Shown here: positions 7,340-16,328 of the stretch, one piece after another | Layout: each line of letters begins with the position of its first letter | How positions within the stretch are numbered: position 1 is the first letter of the stretch | Source of the DNA: CAYNUJ01 sp964621225 | GTDB taxonomy: Bacteria; Bacteroidota; Ignavibacteria; Ignavibacteriales; Melioribacteraceae | Direction: 5' to 3' | Assembly (NCBI GenBank): GCA_964621225.1 | Contig: CAZULK010000016.1 | Span: 1-30,960, forward strand | DNA length: 30,960 nucleotides | Position numbers and translations under genes: made by a program | The notes under the pieces: generated by a model | Told to the model about the DNA's origin: nothing | The model's input: the letters and a program-made list of their open reading frames with translations, nothing else | The model's database searches: none

Positions 7340-10300
7340 ATGAGATTTAGAGCTCAAGAACTTAAAGTTAGAAATATAAATAAAGTTACCGTTACTTTGG
7401 CTAGCCCCGATGATATTCTCTCAAGATCTCACGGGGAAGTTACCAAACCGGAAACTATAAATTACCGCTCCTTCCGTCCCGAAAAAGACGGTCTTTTCTG
7501 CGAAAAGATTTTCGGACCTGTAAAGGATTGGGAATGTGCTTGCGGTAAATATAAAGGTATTAGATATAAGGGAATTGTGTGCGACCGTTGTGGTGTGGAA
7601 GTTACTCAAAAATCTGTCCGCCGCGAAAGAATGGGACACATAGCTTTGGCTGTTCCTATTGTACATATCTGGTTCTTTAAAGCTCTGCCATCCAAAATTG
7701 GTAATATTATTGGGATGACAACAAAGCAATTAGAAAAAATTATTTATTACGAATCTTATGTGGTTATCAATCCCGGAACTACCGGATTGGCGGTTAAGGA
7801 TTTGATTTCCGAAGACCAGTACTACGAAATATTGGCAACTTTACCTCACGATAATGATGCATTGGACGATGACGATCCGAAAAAATTCATTGCCAAAATT
7901 GGTGGAGAAGCCGTTCGCGAAATGCTCCGTACAACTCCTATTGAAGAAACTTTCTACGAGTTGAAAGCTCAGCTGAAAGAAGAAACCTCTCAGCAAAAAA
8001 GAAAAGACCTTTTGAAAAGGTTGAGAGTTTTGGAAGCTTTTCGCCCGAAAGAAGGAAGATTTACAAATGATCCAGAATGGATGGTAATGGATCTCATTCC
8101 GGTAATTCCGCCGGAATTACGTCCTTTGGTTCCGCTTGAAGGTGGAAGATTCGCTACCAGTGATTTGAATGACCTCTATAGAAGAGTGATAATTAGAAAC
8201 AATAGACTTAAGAGATTAATGGACATCAAAGCTCCCGAAGTTATTTTGAGAAACGAAAAGAGAATGCTTCAGGAAGCTGTGGATGCCTTGTTCGACAATT
8301 CCAGAAGAACCAGTGCCGTAAGAAGTGATGGTAACAGACCTCTTAAATCCCTCAGCGATATGCTCAAAGGTAAACAAGGTCGTTTCCGTCAAAATCTTTT
8401 GGGTAAACGTGTTGACTATTCCGGACGTTCAGTAATTGTTGTTGGACCGGAATTGAAATTGCACCAATGCGGTTTGCCTAAGGATATGGCTGTGGAATTG
8501 TTCAAACCGTTTGTGATTAGAAAATTAATCGACAGAGGCTATTATAAAACAGTTAAGAGCGCTCGTAAAGCCGTAGATAGAAAAGAGCCGATTATTTGGG
8601 ATATTTTGGAAAAAGTTATTGACGGTCATCCGGTATTGCTGAACCGTGCACCTACTCTCCATAGATTAGGTATTCAGGCATTTCAGCCGATATTGATAGA
8701 CAGTAAAGCTATTCAGCTCCATCCTATGGTTTGTACGGCATTTAACGCTGACTTCGACGGTGACCAGATGGCGGTACACGTACCCCTTTCTTACGAAGCT
8801 CAATTGGAAGCTATGCTTTTAATGCTGTCCTCACATAATATTCTTTCTCCTCAAAACGGTAACCCGATTGTTGTACCGACACAGGATATTGTACTGGGTT
8901 GTTATTACTTAACAAAAGTACGTCCCGGTGCAAAAGGGGAAGGGTTAATATTCTATTCACCAGAAGAAGTTATAATAGCTTATGACCATAAGGCAGTTGA
9001 CCTTCATGCGAAAATTAAAGTGAAAATCAACGGGGAATTGATTGAAACTACAGTAGGTAGAGTGATTTTCAATCAAATAGTACCCGAAGAAATGGGATTC
9101 TTCAATGAATTGCTGGTCAAAAAAGTATTTTCAGGATTCATTTACAAGATGTTCATAAAACTTGGAAACCAAGTTACCGCAAAATTCTTGGATGACCTGA
9201 AAGACTTGGGATACCGTTACGCTACTGCTGCCGGTATTTCCATTAGTTTCAGCGATATGGTTATTCCCGACGAAAAGAAAAGAATGATTGAAGATGCAAA
9301 CAGAAGGGTTAACGAAACTCTTCAAGAGCACGAAATGGGACTCATTGCAGATTCCGAAAGATATAATAAGATCATCGATATTTGGACATTTACCACAACA
9401 AATGTTTCCGTATCGTTGATGAATAGATTGAAAAATGATAAACAAGGATTCAATTCTCTTCATATGATGGTTGACTCCGGAGCTAGAGGTTCTAAAGAAC
9501 AGGTTCGTCAGTTGGCCGGTATGAGAGGATTGATGCAGAAACCGCAGAAGAGTTTGTCGGGTCAATCGGGAGAAATTATCGAAAACCCGATTATAGCAAA
9601 CTTTAAGGAAGGGTTGTCCGTGTTGGAGTATTTCATCTCTACTCACGGTGCCCGTAAAGGTTTGGCTGATACGGCTCTCAAAACTGCGGATGCCGGTTAC
9701 CTTACAAGAAGATTGACCGATGTTGCTCAGGATGTAATTATTACCGAAGAAGACTGTGGCACTATTAGAGGTATTTACATTTCCGCTCTTAAAGATGTTG
9801 AGCAGGAAAGAGAACCTCTCGCCGAAAGAATCATTGGTCGTGTTGCGCAGGAAGACCTTTACGATCCGCGAACCGACGAGCTTTTGGTGGAAAACGGTCA
9901 ATTGATTGATGAAGAAATTGCAGAAAAAATTGATGAAGCACTTATAGATGAAATTTACATTCGTACGGTACTTACCTGTGAATCGAAACGCGGTGTTTGT
10001 GCAAAATGTTACGGACGTAACCTTACTACAGGTAAATTAGTGGAAGTTGGTGAGGCTGTTGGTATAGTTGCCGCTCAATCCATTGGTGAGCCGGGTACAC
10101 AGCTTACACTTAGAACTTTCCACTTGGGTGGTACTTCCTCACGTATTGCTAGCCAGTCACAAGTTGAAACAACTGTAGAAGGTGTAGTTAAGTTCGAAAA
10201 AATCAATTATGTGCTTAAAGAAGATCATTTAGGCGCTGTAAAAGTAGTTACCGGTCGTCGTGGTGCTATTTTTATAATGGACGCCGACGGTCGCCAAGTG

Positions 10301-11605
10301 AAAAAATACGAAATACCTTACGGTGCGGAATTGATGGTTGAGGACGGACAGGAAGTGAAGAAAGGCACAGCACTTTATAATCACGATCCTTACAACGCCG
10401 TAATTCTCACCGATTTAGGCGGTAGAATAAAATATATTGATTTCGAAGATAACAAAACCATCAAACCTGTAACCGACGAACAAACCGGTCACGTTCAAAA
10501 GGTTGTTATCGAATCGAAAGATAAAAATTTAACTCCTAGCATAGTAGTAGAAGGGGAAGATGGAAACCAGAAGATATTCAACTTGCCAATCGGTGCCTTC
10601 ATTTCTGTTGAAGAAGGCGAAAAAGTGCCTGCGGGTACGGTTTTGGCAAAAATATCCAGATCCGCTTCCAAAACTCGCGATATTACCGGTGGTTTGCCGA
10701 GAGTAACCGAGTTGTTCGAAGCTAGGAGCCCCAATGACCCTGCAATTGTTTCTGAAATTGAAGGTGTTGTTAAATTCGGTGCACGCAAAAAAGGTTCACG
10801 CGAAATTATTGTGGAATCGTTCGATGGAACAATTCAGAAAGTATACAATGTACCTTACGGAAAGCATGTTCTTGTTCAGGAAGGTGATGAAATACCTGCC
10901 GGTGAAAAAATTACAGACGGTCCGGTGGATCCTCACGATATCCTGAAAATCAAAGGTACAAATGCTGTGCAGGAATATTTGGTGAATGAAATTCAGGACG
11001 TGTACAGACTTCAAGGTGTGAAAATAAATGACAAGCACATTGAGGTAATTGTTCGTCAGATGTTAAGAAAACTCAGAGTGATCAACTCGGGAGATACATT
11101 ATTCATCGAAGAGGATCTCGTAAACAGAGTAAAACTACTCGAAGAAAACGAAAGACTCAGAAATATGGTTGTAGTGGAAGATCCCGGTGGTTCCAAATTG
11201 AAAGTCGGACAGTTGATCACGAGATTCAAATATCGTGAAATACAGAACGATTTGAAGAGAAAAGAAAAAGAACCGTTGAAAGTAAGAGATGCAGAACCTG
11301 CAACATTCGACAACGTATTGCTTGGTATTACACAATCTGCAATCTCTACAGAAAGCTTTATCTCTGCTGCTTCCTTCCAGGAAACAACAAAAGTACTTAC
11401 CAATGCTGCAATTGAAGCCAAGGAAGATTACCTCCTCGGATTGAAAGAAAACGTGGTTATGGGTAATTTAATCCCGGCCGGAACAGGCTTGAAAAAGTAC
11501 AAAAATATCATCTTGGAAGAAGAAGAGAGAAGAGCAAAAGAAAAAGATGAAGCTGAGAAACAACAAACTGAAGAAGATTCATCAAAAGAAGAAAAAATAA
11601 GCTAG
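7340..11605 (+). CDS. rpoC: DNA-directed RNA polymerase subunit beta'
   Basis: The protein is 1421 residues. The N-terminal zinc site has C66, C68, C81 and C84. The catalytic loop NADFDGDQM holds the Mg-binding D471, D473 and D475. The second zinc site is C806, C880, C887 and C890. The trigger loop starts LTLRTFHLGG (about 922-931, with H928), and the roughly 190 residues after it (biotin-carrier-like repeats such as PYGAELMVEDGQEVKKG and LPIGAFISVEEGEKVPAG) look like the SI3-type sandwich-barrel insertion in the trigger loop. The last 30 or so residues are a highly charged Glu/Lys tail. The SD is AAGGAG before ATG. No frameshift or missing catalytic residue was seen. Confidence 0.99.
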   Translation: MRFRAQELKVRNINKVTVTLASPDDILSRSHGEVTKPETINYRSFRPEKDGLFCEKIFGPVKDWECACGKYKGIRYKGIVCDRCGVEVTQKSVRRERMGHIALAVPIVHIWFFKALPSKIGNIIGMTTKQLEKIIYYESYVVINPGTTGLAVKDLISEDQYYEILATLPHDNDALDDDDPKKFIAKIGGEAVREMLRTTPIEETFYELKAQLKEETSQQKRKDLLKRLRVLEAFRPKEGRFTNDPEWMVMDLIPVIPPELRPLVPLEGGRFATSDLNDLYRRVIIRNNRLKRLMDIKAPEVILRNEKRMLQEAVDALFDNSRRTSAVRSDGNRPLKSLSDMLKGKQGRFRQNLLGKRVDYSGRSVIVVGPELKLHQCGLPKDMAVELFKPFVIRKLIDRGYYKTVKSARKAVDRKEPIIWDILEKVIDGHPVLLNRAPTLHRLGIQAFQPILIDSKAIQLHPMVCTAFNADFDGDQMAVHVPLSYEAQLEAMLLMLSSHNILSPQNGNPIVVPTQDIVLGCYYLTKVRPGAKGEGLIFYSPEEVIIAYDHKAVDLHAKIKVKINGELIETTVGRVIFNQIVPEEMGFFNELLVKKVFSGFIYKMFIKLGNQVTAKFLDDLKDLGYRYATAAGISISFSDMVIPDEKKRMIEDANRRVNETLQEHEMGLIADSERYNKIIDIWTFTTTNVSVSLMNRLKNDKQGFNSLHMMVDSGARGSKEQVRQLAGMRGLMQKPQKSLSGQSGEIIENPIIANFKEGLSVLEYFISTHGARKGLADTALKTADAGYLTRRLTDVAQDVIITEEDCGTIRGIYISALKDVEQEREPLAERIIGRVAQEDLYDPRTDELLVENGQLIDEEIAEKIDEALIDEIYIRTVLTCESKRGVCAKCYGRNLTTGKLVEVGEAVGIVAAQSIGEPGTQLTLRTFHLGGTSSRIASQSQVETTVEGVVKFEKINYVLKEDHLGAVKVVTGRRGAIFIMDADGRQVKKYEIPYGAELMVEDGQEVKKGTALYNHDPYNAVILTDLGGRIKYIDFEDNKTIKPVTDEQTGHVQKVVIESKDKNLTPSIVVEGEDGNQKIFNLPIGAFISVEEGEKVPAGTVLAKISRSASKTRDITGGLPRVTELFEARSPNDPAIVSEIEGVVKFGARKKGSREIIVESFDGTIQKVYNVPYGKHVLVQEGDEIPAGEKITDGPVDPHDILKIKGTNAVQEYLVNEIQDVYRLQGVKINDKHIEVIVRQMLRKLRVINSGDTLFIEEDLVNRVKLLEENERLRNMVVVEDPGGSKLKVGQLITRFKYREIQNDLKRKEKEPLKVRDAEPATFDNVLLGITQSAISTESFISAASFQETTKVLTNAAIEAKEDYLLGLKENVVMGNLIPAGTGLKKYKNIILEEEERRAKEKDEAEKQQTEEDSSKEEKIS

Positions 11606-11622
11606 TAACTCTTTAAATATTG

Positions 11623-11677
11623 GTCAAGAATTCTTGACATTTCAGAAAATTCTCTCTATATTGAGAGTCTGAATTTT
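11623..11677 (+). promoter_or_regulatory. Promoter of the str operon with overlapping 16-bp palindrome
   Basis: TTGACA (11634-11639) and TATATT (11657-11662) are separated by exactly 17 bases, a near-ideal housekeeping sigma-type promoter in the 106-base gap before rpsL. Transcription would start near 11669, giving a leader of about 43 bases. A perfect palindrome GTCAAGAATTCTTGAC (11623-11638) overlaps the -35 box and looks like an operator for a dimeric regulator or simply an upstream symmetric element. A second inverted repeat (TTCAGA plus CTCTC against GAGAGTCTGAA, 11641-11673) has the -10 box in its loop and is followed by TTTT; in readthrough RNA from rpoC it could act as a weak terminator. 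Confidence 0.7.
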
Positions 11678-11711
11678 GTTAGAAAAGGTAAAATTTTTCA
11701 GGAGGATTTAC

Positions 11712-12089
11712 GTGCCAACAATAAACCAGTTGGTAAGAAAAGGTAGGAAACAAATAGTTTCCAAAAGCAAGTCGAGAGCATTAGATGCATGCCCTCAAAA
11801 GCGTGGTGTTTGTACGAGAGTTTACACAACAACACCAAAGAAACCGAACTCGGCTTTGAGAAAAGTTGCGAGAGTTCGTTTAACTAACGGTATTGAAGTA
11901 ACTGCTTATATCCCGGGCGAAGGACATAATCTTCAAGAGCACTCTATCGTAATGATCAGAGGCGGAAGAGTTAAAGACCTTCCGGGTGTTCGCTACCATA
12001 TTATTCGCGGCACACTGGATACAGGCGGTGTAGATGACCGTAAACAAGGAAGATCTAAATACGGCGCTAAAAAACCTAAGGCTAAGTAA
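11712..12089 (+). CDS. rpsL: Small ribosomal subunit protein uS12
   Basis: Starting from GTG at 11712 the protein is 125 residues, MPTINQLVRKGRK, exactly the S12 N-terminus, with AGGAGG six bases upstream. The frame is open upstream to a TTG at 11676, but that would add 12 non-homologous residues and skip the SD. S12 lies at the decoding centre. The conserved TTPKKPNSALRK has K43 and K44, and GRVKDLPGVRYH has K88 and D89 (the matching Asp is methylthiolated in E. coli); these lysines are of the streptomycin-sensitive type. It is the first gene of the str operon and is followed five bases later by rpsG. Confidence 0.98.
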   Translation: MPTINQLVRKGRKQIVSKSKSRALDACPQKRGVCTRVYTTTPKKPNSALRKVARVRLTNGIEVTAYIPGEGHNLQEHSIVMIRGGRVKDLPGVRYHIIRGTLDTGGVDDRKQGRSKYGAKKPKAK

Positions 12090-12094
12090 GAGAT

Positions 12095-12562
12095 ATGAGA
12101 AAGAGAAGAGCAGAAAAACGTTATATCAAACCAGATCCGAAGTTTAACGACGTATTGGTTGCAAAGTTCATCAACTACTTGATGTGGGACGGAAAGAAAA
12201 CCGCTGCACGCAGAGTAGTTTACGAAGCTTTCGACTTGATTGAAAAGAGAACCAAGGAAAATGCTTTGGAAGTTTTCAAGAAAGCAGTAAATAATGTTCA
12301 ACCTCTTATTGAAGTACGAAGCAGAAGAGTTGGTGGTGCTACTTATCAAGTTCCTATGGAAGTGCGCCCCGATAGAAGAATTGCCTTGGCTTTTAGATGG
12401 TTGAGAAACTATTCCAGAGACAGAAAAGAAAGAACAATGGCCGAAAAATTGGCCGCAGAACTTATTGCTGCATCCAAAGGTGAAGGTACTGCCGTTAAAA
12501 AGAAAGACGATACGCATAGAATGGCTGAAGCAAATAAAGCATTTGCTCACTTTAAATGGTAA
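12095..12562 (+). CDS. rpsG: Small ribosomal subunit protein uS7
   Basis: This 155-residue protein begins MRKRRAEKRYIKPDPKFND and has the S7 core FINYLMWDGKKTAARRVVY (about 27-45). PLIEVRSRRVGGATYQVP (the rRNA-binding beta ribbon, about 72-89) follows, with the C-terminal helices to AFAHFKW. S7 nucleates assembly of the 30S head and contacts E-site tRNA. Only five bases separate it from rpsL and its SD is weak (AAGAGA), so translational coupling to rpsL is likely. In E. coli S7 represses this operon at the rpsL-rpsG spacer; the spacer here is too short for such a structure. Confidence 0.98.
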   Translation: MRKRRAEKRYIKPDPKFNDVLVAKFINYLMWDGKKTAARRVVYEAFDLIEKRTKENALEVFKKAVNNVQPLIEVRSRRVGGATYQVPMEVRPDRRIALAFRWLRNYSRDRKERTMAEKLAAELIAASKGEGTAVKKKDDTHRMAEANKAFAHFKW

Positions 12563-12584
12563 CGATGTTTAAGAAAGGATTAAG

Positions 12585-14684
12585 ATGTCGCATAAACGAG
12601 TAGACATATCAAGGATACGAAATATAGGAATTATGGCGCATATAGACGCCGGTAAGACCACTACTACAGAAAGAATATTATATTATACAGGTAAAGTTCA
12701 TAGAATCGGCGAAGTTCACGACGGAGCCGCAACAATGGACTGGATGGAGCAAGAAAAAGAGCGTGGTATTACAATTACCAGTGCTGCCACAACATGTTTC
12801 TGGAGAGATCACCAAATTAATATTATCGATACACCCGGCCACGTTGATTTTACTGTTGAAGTTGAAAGAGCTCTTAGAGTTCTCGACGGCGCTATCGCAC
12901 TTTTCTGTGCAGTTGGCGGTGTTGAACCTCAAAGTGAAACCGTATGGCGTCAGGCTGACAAATACGGTGTTCCTAGAATCGCTTTCGTAAATAAAATGGA
13001 CAGAACCGGTGCGGATTTCTACAATGTATTGGATATGATGAAAGACCGCTTGAAAGCGAATGCAATTCCGATCACATTGCCTATTGGTGCCGGAGATATG
13101 TTTGCCGGTGTTATCGATCTAATTGAAATGAAAGCCAGAATGTATCACGAAGATACAATGGGCGCTACTTTCGAAGATATTGAAATTCCTTCCGATTTGC
13201 TTCCGGTTGCAGAAAAATACAGAACTATTATGTTGGAAGCTGTTTCGGATGTTGACGATACATTATTGGAAAAATACCTTGAAGGCGAAGAAATCACTAA
13301 AGAAGAAGTGACTGCCGTATTGCAAAAAGCAACAAGACAGTTGAAAATCATTCCTGTAATTTGTGGTTCTTCCTTCAAAAATAAAGGTGTACAAAAATTA
13401 TTAGATTGCGTGGTTGACTTTTTGCCTTCCCCGACTGATATCGGAGAAATTGCCGGTCATCATCCACGTAAAAACGACGAAGTTGTTCGTCAAATTAGTG
13501 AAAAAGAAAAGTTTACTGCTTTGGCATTCAAAATTATGACTGACCCTTATGTTGGAAAACTCACATTTTGCAGAGTTTACAGCGGTCAACTTAAAGCAGG
13601 TTCTTATGTTTATAACTCCGTTAGCGAAAAGAAAGAAAGAGTAGGTAGAATTCTTTTAATGCACGCTAACAGAAGAGAAGATATGGACGAAGTTCGCGCA
13701 GGCGATATTTGTGCAATTGTCGGTTTGAAAAATACCAGAACCGGCGACACGCTTTGCGACGAATCAGATCCGATCATTCTCGAAAGAATGGAATTCCCGG
13801 AACCGGTTATTCAGATTGCAATTGAACCTAAGACCAAAGCAGATCAAGATAAATTATCCGACGCTCTTACGAAATTGAGCGACGAAGATCCCACTTTCAG
13901 AGTAAAAGTGGATGAAGAAACCGGGCAAACACTCATTAGTGGTATGGGTGAGCTTCACTTGGAAATTCTGGTTGACAGAATGAAAAGGGAATTTAAGGTT
14001 GAAGCAAATATCGGTAAACCACAAGTTGCCTACAGAGAAACCATCACTAAAACGGTTCAGTCGGAAGGTAAATTTGTTAAGCAATCTGGCGGACGCGGTA
14101 AGTATGGTCATGTGGTTATCGAGATTTCGCCTAATGAACCCGGAAAAGGATTTGAATTTGAAAATGCAATTATTGGCGGAGCTATTCCTAAAGAATATAT
14201 TCCGGCAGTTGCAAAAGGTATAGAAGACGCCATGAAAAATGGCGTGTTAGCCGGTTATCAAGTTGTAGATGTTAAAGTTAAACTATACGACGGTTCTTAC
14301 CATGATGTTGATTCGGACGAAATTTCCTTCAAAGTTGCCGGTGCTATGGCATTCAGAGATGGTGCTTTGAAAGCAGGTCCGGTTATACTTGAACCGATTA
14401 TGAAAGTTGAAGTTATTACGCCGGAAGAATATTTAGGCGACGTAATGGGAGACTTGAACTCGAGACGTGGTAAGATAGAAGGATTCTCGGCTCGTAAAGA
14501 TGCTCAGGTAATTAGAGCTCATGCTCCATTATCTGAAATGTTTGGTTACGCAACCAATTTGCGTTCCATGACACAAGGAAGAGCGATTTATACAATGCAA
14601 TTTGAAAATTATCAAATCGCTCCTAAATCCGTTGCTGATGAAATTTTGGAAAAATCACCGAAACCAAAATCAATTGAAGCATAA
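12585..14684 (+). CDS. fusA: Elongation factor G
   Basis: This 699-residue translational GTPase has the standard EF-G length. The G1 motif is AHIDAGKT (18-25), G3 is DTPGH (82-86) and G4 is NKMD (136-139), with switch I ending RGITITSAAT. Domain II and III sequences follow, and domain IV starts around GRGKYGHVVIEI. The C-terminal domain V has RRGKIEGFSARKDAQVIRAH and LRSMTQGRAIYTMQF. EF-G drives translocation of tRNA-mRNA and ribosome recycling. It follows rpsG by 22 bases with AAAGGA before the ATG. Only one fusA copy is in the window; nothing suggests a resistance-type FusB/C or tetracycline-resistance paralogue. Confidence 0.99.
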   Translation: MSHKRVDISRIRNIGIMAHIDAGKTTTTERILYYTGKVHRIGEVHDGAATMDWMEQEKERGITITSAATTCFWRDHQINIIDTPGHVDFTVEVERALRVLDGAIALFCAVGGVEPQSETVWRQADKYGVPRIAFVNKMDRTGADFYNVLDMMKDRLKANAIPITLPIGAGDMFAGVIDLIEMKARMYHEDTMGATFEDIEIPSDLLPVAEKYRTIMLEAVSDVDDTLLEKYLEGEEITKEEVTAVLQKATRQLKIIPVICGSSFKNKGVQKLLDCVVDFLPSPTDIGEIAGHHPRKNDEVVRQISEKEKFTALAFKIMTDPYVGKLTFCRVYSGQLKAGSYVYNSVSEKKERVGRILLMHANRREDMDEVRAGDICAIVGLKNTRTGDTLCDESDPIILERMEFPEPVIQIAIEPKTKADQDKLSDALTKLSDEDPTFRVKVDEETGQTLISGMGELHLEILVDRMKREFKVEANIGKPQVAYRETITKTVQSEGKFVKQSGGRGKYGHVVIEISPNEPGKGFEFENAIIGGAIPKEYIPAVAKGIEDAMKNGVLAGYQVVDVKVKLYDGSYHDVDSDEISFKVAGAMAFRDGALKAGPVILEPIMKVEVITPEEYLGDVMGDLNSRRGKIEGFSARKDAQVIRAHAPLSEMFGYATNLRSMTQGRAIYTMQFENYQIAPKSVADEILEKSPKPKSIEA

Positions 14685-14729
14685 ATAAATAGTACTTTAT
14701 AAAAGAAAATAAACAACAAGGAGTTATCG

Positions 14730-15938
14730 ATGGCAAAAGAAAAATTTGATAGGAGTAAGCCTCACGTAAATATAGGTACTATTGGACACGTGGATCACGG
14801 TAAAACTACTCTTACTGCAGCCATTACAATGGCTTTGGCTAAAAGAGGTTTGTCAGAAAAAAGAACCTTCGATTCAATTGACAACGCACCTGAAGAAAGA
14901 GAACGCGGTATTACAATTGCTACCGCTCACGTAGAATACCAGACCGAAAACAGACACTACGCTCACGTAGACTGTCCCGGTCACGCTGACTACGTTAAAA
15001 ACATGATTACTGGTGCTGCTCAGATGGACGGCGCAATCTTGGTTGTTGCTGCAACTGACGGTCCTATGCCTCAAACAAGAGAGCACATCTTGCTTGCTCG
15101 TCAGGTAGGTGTTCCAAGAATCGTTGTATTTATGAATAAAGTTGATATGGTTGACGACGAAGAGCTTTTGGAATTGGTTGAAATGGAATTAAGAGAACTC
15201 TTGAGCGAATATGAATTCCCGGGAGACGAAATTCCGATCATCAAAGGTTCTGCTCTTCAAGCATTGGAAGCTGCTTCCGACGACAGCGTAAGCTGGGAAG
15301 ACGAAAGATTGAAATGCATCTTCGAATTAATGGATGCTGTTGACGAATATGTTCCTCTTCCGGAAAGAGATGTTGATAAACCTTTCTTGATGCCTGTTGA
15401 AGACGTATTCTCAATTACCGGTCGTGGTACAGTTGCTACCGGTAGAGTAGAAAGAGGCGAAATCAAACTCAACGAAGAAGTTGAATTGATCGGTCTCGGA
15501 ATGCACAAGAAAACAGTTGTTACCGGTATCGAAATGTTCCGTAAAGAGTTGGATTCAGCTCTCGCCGGTGATAATGCTGGTCTTCTTTTAAGAGGTGTTG
15601 ATAAAAAAGAAATAGAAAGAGGTATGGTACTTGCTAAACCCGGTTCTATTACACCTCACAAAAAATTCGAAGGCGAAGTTTACGTATTGTCGAAAGACGA
15701 AGGTGGACGTCACACTCCATTCTTCAACGGTTACAGACCTCAGTTCTACTTCCGTACAACTGACGTAACCGGTGTTGCTACATTACCAGAAGGAACAGAA
15801 ATGGTTATGCCCGGAGATAATGTTAAACTTTCAGTTGAACTTATTAGCGAAATCGCAATGGAAGAAGGATTGAGATTCGCTATCCGCGAAGGCGGTAGAA
15901 CTGTTGGTGCCGGAGTTGTAACCAAGATAATTGAATAA
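14730..15938 (+). CDS. tuf: Elongation factor Tu
   Basis: This 402-residue protein carries GHVDHGKT (19-26), DCPGH (81-85, with the catalytic H85) and NKVD (136-139). The effector region NAPEERERGITIATAHVEYQ precedes DCPGH. Domains II and III include GRGTVATGRVERGEIKLNEE and the C-terminal FAIREGGRTVGAGVVTKI. EF-Tu brings aminoacyl-tRNA to the ribosome. AAGGAG lies six bases upstream of the ATG. It ends the str operon, with a TTCG-capped hairpin just after it. A second tuf is often found before tRNA-Trp/secE; in this window that position holds rpmG instead. Confidence 0.99.
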   Translation: MAKEKFDRSKPHVNIGTIGHVDHGKTTLTAAITMALAKRGLSEKRTFDSIDNAPEERERGITIATAHVEYQTENRHYAHVDCPGHADYVKNMITGAAQMDGAILVVAATDGPMPQTREHILLARQVGVPRIVVFMNKVDMVDDEELLELVEMELRELLSEYEFPGDEIPIIKGSALQALEAASDDSVSWEDERLKCIFELMDAVDEYVPLPERDVDKPFLMPVEDVFSITGRGTVATGRVERGEIKLNEEVELIGLGMHKKTVVTGIEMFRKELDSALAGDNAGLLLRGVDKKEIERGMVLAKPGSITPHKKFEGEVYVLSKDEGGRHTPFFNGYRPQFYFRTTDVTGVATLPEGTEMVMPGDNVKLSVELISEIAMEEGLRFAIREGGRTVGAGVVTKIIE

Positions 15939-15959
15939 GATACATAGTTATTTATAAAT

Positions 15960-15988
15960 GATGGGAAGGTTCGCCTTCCCATCTTTAT
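15960..15988 (+). terminator. TTCG-capped 10-bp hairpin between tuf and rpsJ
   Basis: GATGGGAAGG (15960-15969) pairs perfectly with CCTTCCCATC (15974-15983) around a TTCG tetraloop, followed by TTTAT. This is a very stable intrinsic-terminator shape with a short U-tract, 21 bases after the tuf stop. The S10 operon begins only 25 bases downstream and no convincing promoter lies between, so the hairpin may attenuate rather than end transcription, or cap the 3' end of a tuf mRNA. In E. coli the S10 leader is an L4-controlled attenuator; that parallel is inference. Confidence 0.7.
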
Positions 15989-16008
15989 CTAATATAAGGA
16001 GAAAAAAG

Positions 16009-16317
16009 TTGCCTGGTCAAAAAATTAGAATTAAGCTTAAGTCTTACGATCATATTTTGATTGACAAGTCAACAGAAAAGATTATTAAGACCGTTAAATC
16101 AACCGGAGCTGTAGTTTCCGGACCGATTCCACTTCCTACAAGAAGATCGGTATTTACGGTATTGCGTTCGCCACATGTGGATAAAAAATCGCGCGAACAG
16201 TTTGAAATTAGATCTCATAAAAGAATAATTGACATTCATAACAGTAATAACAAAACCGTCGATGCATTGAGCAAATTGGATATTCCGGCGGGTGTGGATA
16301 TTGAGATTAAGTTATAA
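16009..16317 (+). CDS. rpsJ: Small ribosomal subunit protein uS10 / NusE
   Basis: TTG at 16009 gives 102 residues beginning MPGQKIRIKLKSYDH, the true S10 start, with AGGAG seven bases upstream. The longer frame back to 15958 would read through the tuf-rpsJ hairpin and is not credible. Conserved parts are STGAVVSGPIPLPTRRSVFT (about 35-54) and REQFEIRSHKRIIDI. S10 is part of the 30S head and also serves as NusE, the antitermination partner of NusB and the KOW domain of NusG (also encoded here). It is the first gene of the S10 operon, with rplC 11 bases downstream. Confidence 0.98.
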   Translation: MPGQKIRIKLKSYDHILIDKSTEKIIKTVKSTGAVVSGPIPLPTRRSVFTVLRSPHVDKKSREQFEIRSHKRIIDIHNSNNKTVDALSKLDIPAGVDIEIKL

Positions 16318-16328
16318 GGATTAATGAT

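Noticed and set aside
9131..9901. Antisense open frame of 256 codons inside rpoC
   Set aside because: It lies fully opposite highly conserved rpoC coding sequence, has no recognisable domain or SD, and its openness follows from codon bias on the coding strand.
11676..11711. Longer start of rpsL from TTG at 11676
   Set aside because: It adds 12 residues not found in S12, runs through the leader and SD, while GTG at 11712 gives the exact S12 N-terminus with AGGAGG in place.
11993..12550. Antisense open frame of 185 codons opposite rpsL-rpsG
   Set aside because: It spans two real genes on the other strand and has no independent signals.
15970..15998. TTCGCC-17-TATAAG, a possible promoter before rpsJ
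   Set aside because: The -35 is weak, lies in the hairpin loop and arm, and the predicted start would fall between SD and start codon.
15958..16008. Longer start of rpsJ from ATG at 15958
   Set aside because: It would translate the tuf-rpsJ hairpin; TTG at 16009 yields the conserved S10 N-terminus with a good SD.
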